Shown here: piece after piece, positions 6,989-7,206 of the stretch
How the letters are laid out: every line of letters starts with the position of its first letter
Numbering within the stretch: the stretch's first letter is position 1
Source of the DNA: Bacteroidota bacterium
Lineage (GTDB): Bacteria > Bacteroidota > Bacteroidia > Cytophagales > Cyclobacteriaceae
DNA length: 7,206 nucleotides
Assembly (NCBI GenBank): GCA_003242315.1
Contig: QGUY01000207.1
Coordinates: 1-7,206, forward strand
Reading direction: 5' to 3'
Notes under the pieces: model-generated
Seen by the model: the letters and a program-made list of their open reading frames with translations, nothing else
What the model was told of the DNA's origin: nothing
The model's database searches: none
Made by a program: the position numbers and the translations under genes

Positions 6989-7033
6989 GGCCTTCGACAG
7001 GCTCAGGCCCCGGCCTTCGACTCCACTCAGCCC
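6989..7033. repeat. REP-like paired element, unit A
   Basis: CTTCGACAGGCTCAG (6992-7006) is followed after exactly 8 bases by CTTCGACTCCACTCAG (7015-7030). The first half is bracketed by GGC and GCC (6989-6991 and 7007-7009), which can pair. The layout matches unit B near the right edge. Similar CTTCGAC...CTCAG sequences are, as I recall, dispersed between genes in many bacteria; the copy number here cannot be seen. Confidence 0.7.
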
Positions 7034-7098
7034 CCGGCCCTTCGGCTCCTACCATGTTTGGAGAAGAGGAGAAGTAATGCCTCATAACGCCCTCCGCG

Positions 7099-7119
7099 CC
7101 CCTTAGTCCCCTAAAGGGG
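7099..7119. repeat. CCCCTAAAGGGG palindrome with adjacent half-copy
   Basis: CCCCTAAAGGGG (7108-7119) is palindromic apart from its A/T centre. It is preceded by CCCCTTAG (7099-7106), which can compete for the same GGGG arm. It looks like another dispersed intergenic element. There is no flanking T-run, so it is not called a terminator. Confidence 0.5.
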
Positions 7120-7164
7120 ACCCAACGTGCGGTGATCCTAACTTCAACACTTCACTACTTCTTC

Positions 7165-7206
7165 TGGCTTCGACAGGCTCAGCCACCGGGCTTCGACTCC
7201 GCTCAG
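7165..7206. repeat. REP-like paired element, unit B (reaches window edge)
   Basis: CTTCGACAGGCTCAG (7168-7182, identical to the first half of unit A) is followed after the same 8-base gap by CTTCGACTCCGCTCAG (7191-7206, one base different from unit A). The first half is bracketed by TGG and CCA (7165-7167 and 7183-7185), which pair although the bases differ from unit A. The right flank of the second half is outside the window. Confidence 0.7.

Larger units (their letters stand above)
6978..7206. other. Gene-free repeat-rich tail
   Basis: Together with the tandem repeat this makes 318 bases upstream of murI without a gene. Short open frames exist, such as an eight-codon one from 7054 that ends in TAA, but none shows a protein family. 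The content is two paired CTTCGAC-type elements, a third truncated copy (CTTCGGCTCC, 7040-7049), a CCCCTAAAGGGG palindrome, and about 45 bases of unremarkable sequence (7120-7164). Any promoter for murI should lie here or in the tandem repeat, but I cannot point to one. Confidence 0.7.

Noticed and set aside
7054..7077. Short leader peptide starting at the ATG in 7054
   Set aside because: It has only seven codons before TAA, lies on the strand opposite to murI, and has no following gene in the window.
6694..7077. A 127-codon plus-strand frame across the murI start and the repeats
   Set aside because: It reads through the murI antisense strand and the low-complexity repeat, giving repetitive peptide with no family signal.
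6889..7206. CRISPR array
   Set aside because: The units are about 7-bp tandem repeats and scattered 15-bp cores, not 25-40 bp repeats with unique spacers, and no cas gene is present.

Overview
The window looks like an ordinary chromosomal stretch from a member of the Bacteroidota, most likely the Cytophagales/Chitinophagales side. That placement is inference. It rests on three things: a TAnnTTTG-type promoter box next to an ATG, start regions that mostly lack Shine-Dalgarno sequences, and a long AsmA-like protein of the kind common in that phylum. Base composition looks close to balanced. I see no phage, transposon, CRISPR, tRNA or rRNA signature.

Layout. (1) 1-2094, minus: an AsmA-like inner-membrane-anchored protein, open through the left edge, so its C-terminus is missing. 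It starts at TTG just after a perfect 10-bp inverted repeat. (2) 2202-3500, minus: rmuC, complete. (3) 3501-3625: divergent intergenic region with a hairpin-type palindrome and a TAAATTTG box. (4) 3626-4891, plus: rocD, ornithine aminotransferase, complete. (5) 4938-5270, 5321-5932 and 6052-6888, all minus: a two-repeat DUF1508/YegP protein, a HAD phosphatase and murI (glutamate racemase). They are transcribed in the order murI, HAD, yegP with gaps of about 50 to 120 nt. (6) 6889-7206: a gene-free tail made almost wholly of repeats. It holds a degenerate GATTTGT tandem repeat that runs into the murI start codon, two paired CTTCGAC...CTCAG elements, and a CCCCTAAAGGGG palindrome.

The genes are housekeeping or accessory-metabolic and do not form one pathway. 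MurI supplies D-glutamate for peptidoglycan. RocD links ornithine/arginine to glutamate/proline metabolism. RmuC is tied to DNA rearrangement control. The AsmA-like protein probably belongs to envelope lipid handling. I find no convincing new biological system. The points worth a second look are the non-coding repeats and palindromes and the non-ATG start of the AsmA-like gene. Several annotated starts were moved here from upstream TTG or ATG codons to downstream ATGs, with reasons given.
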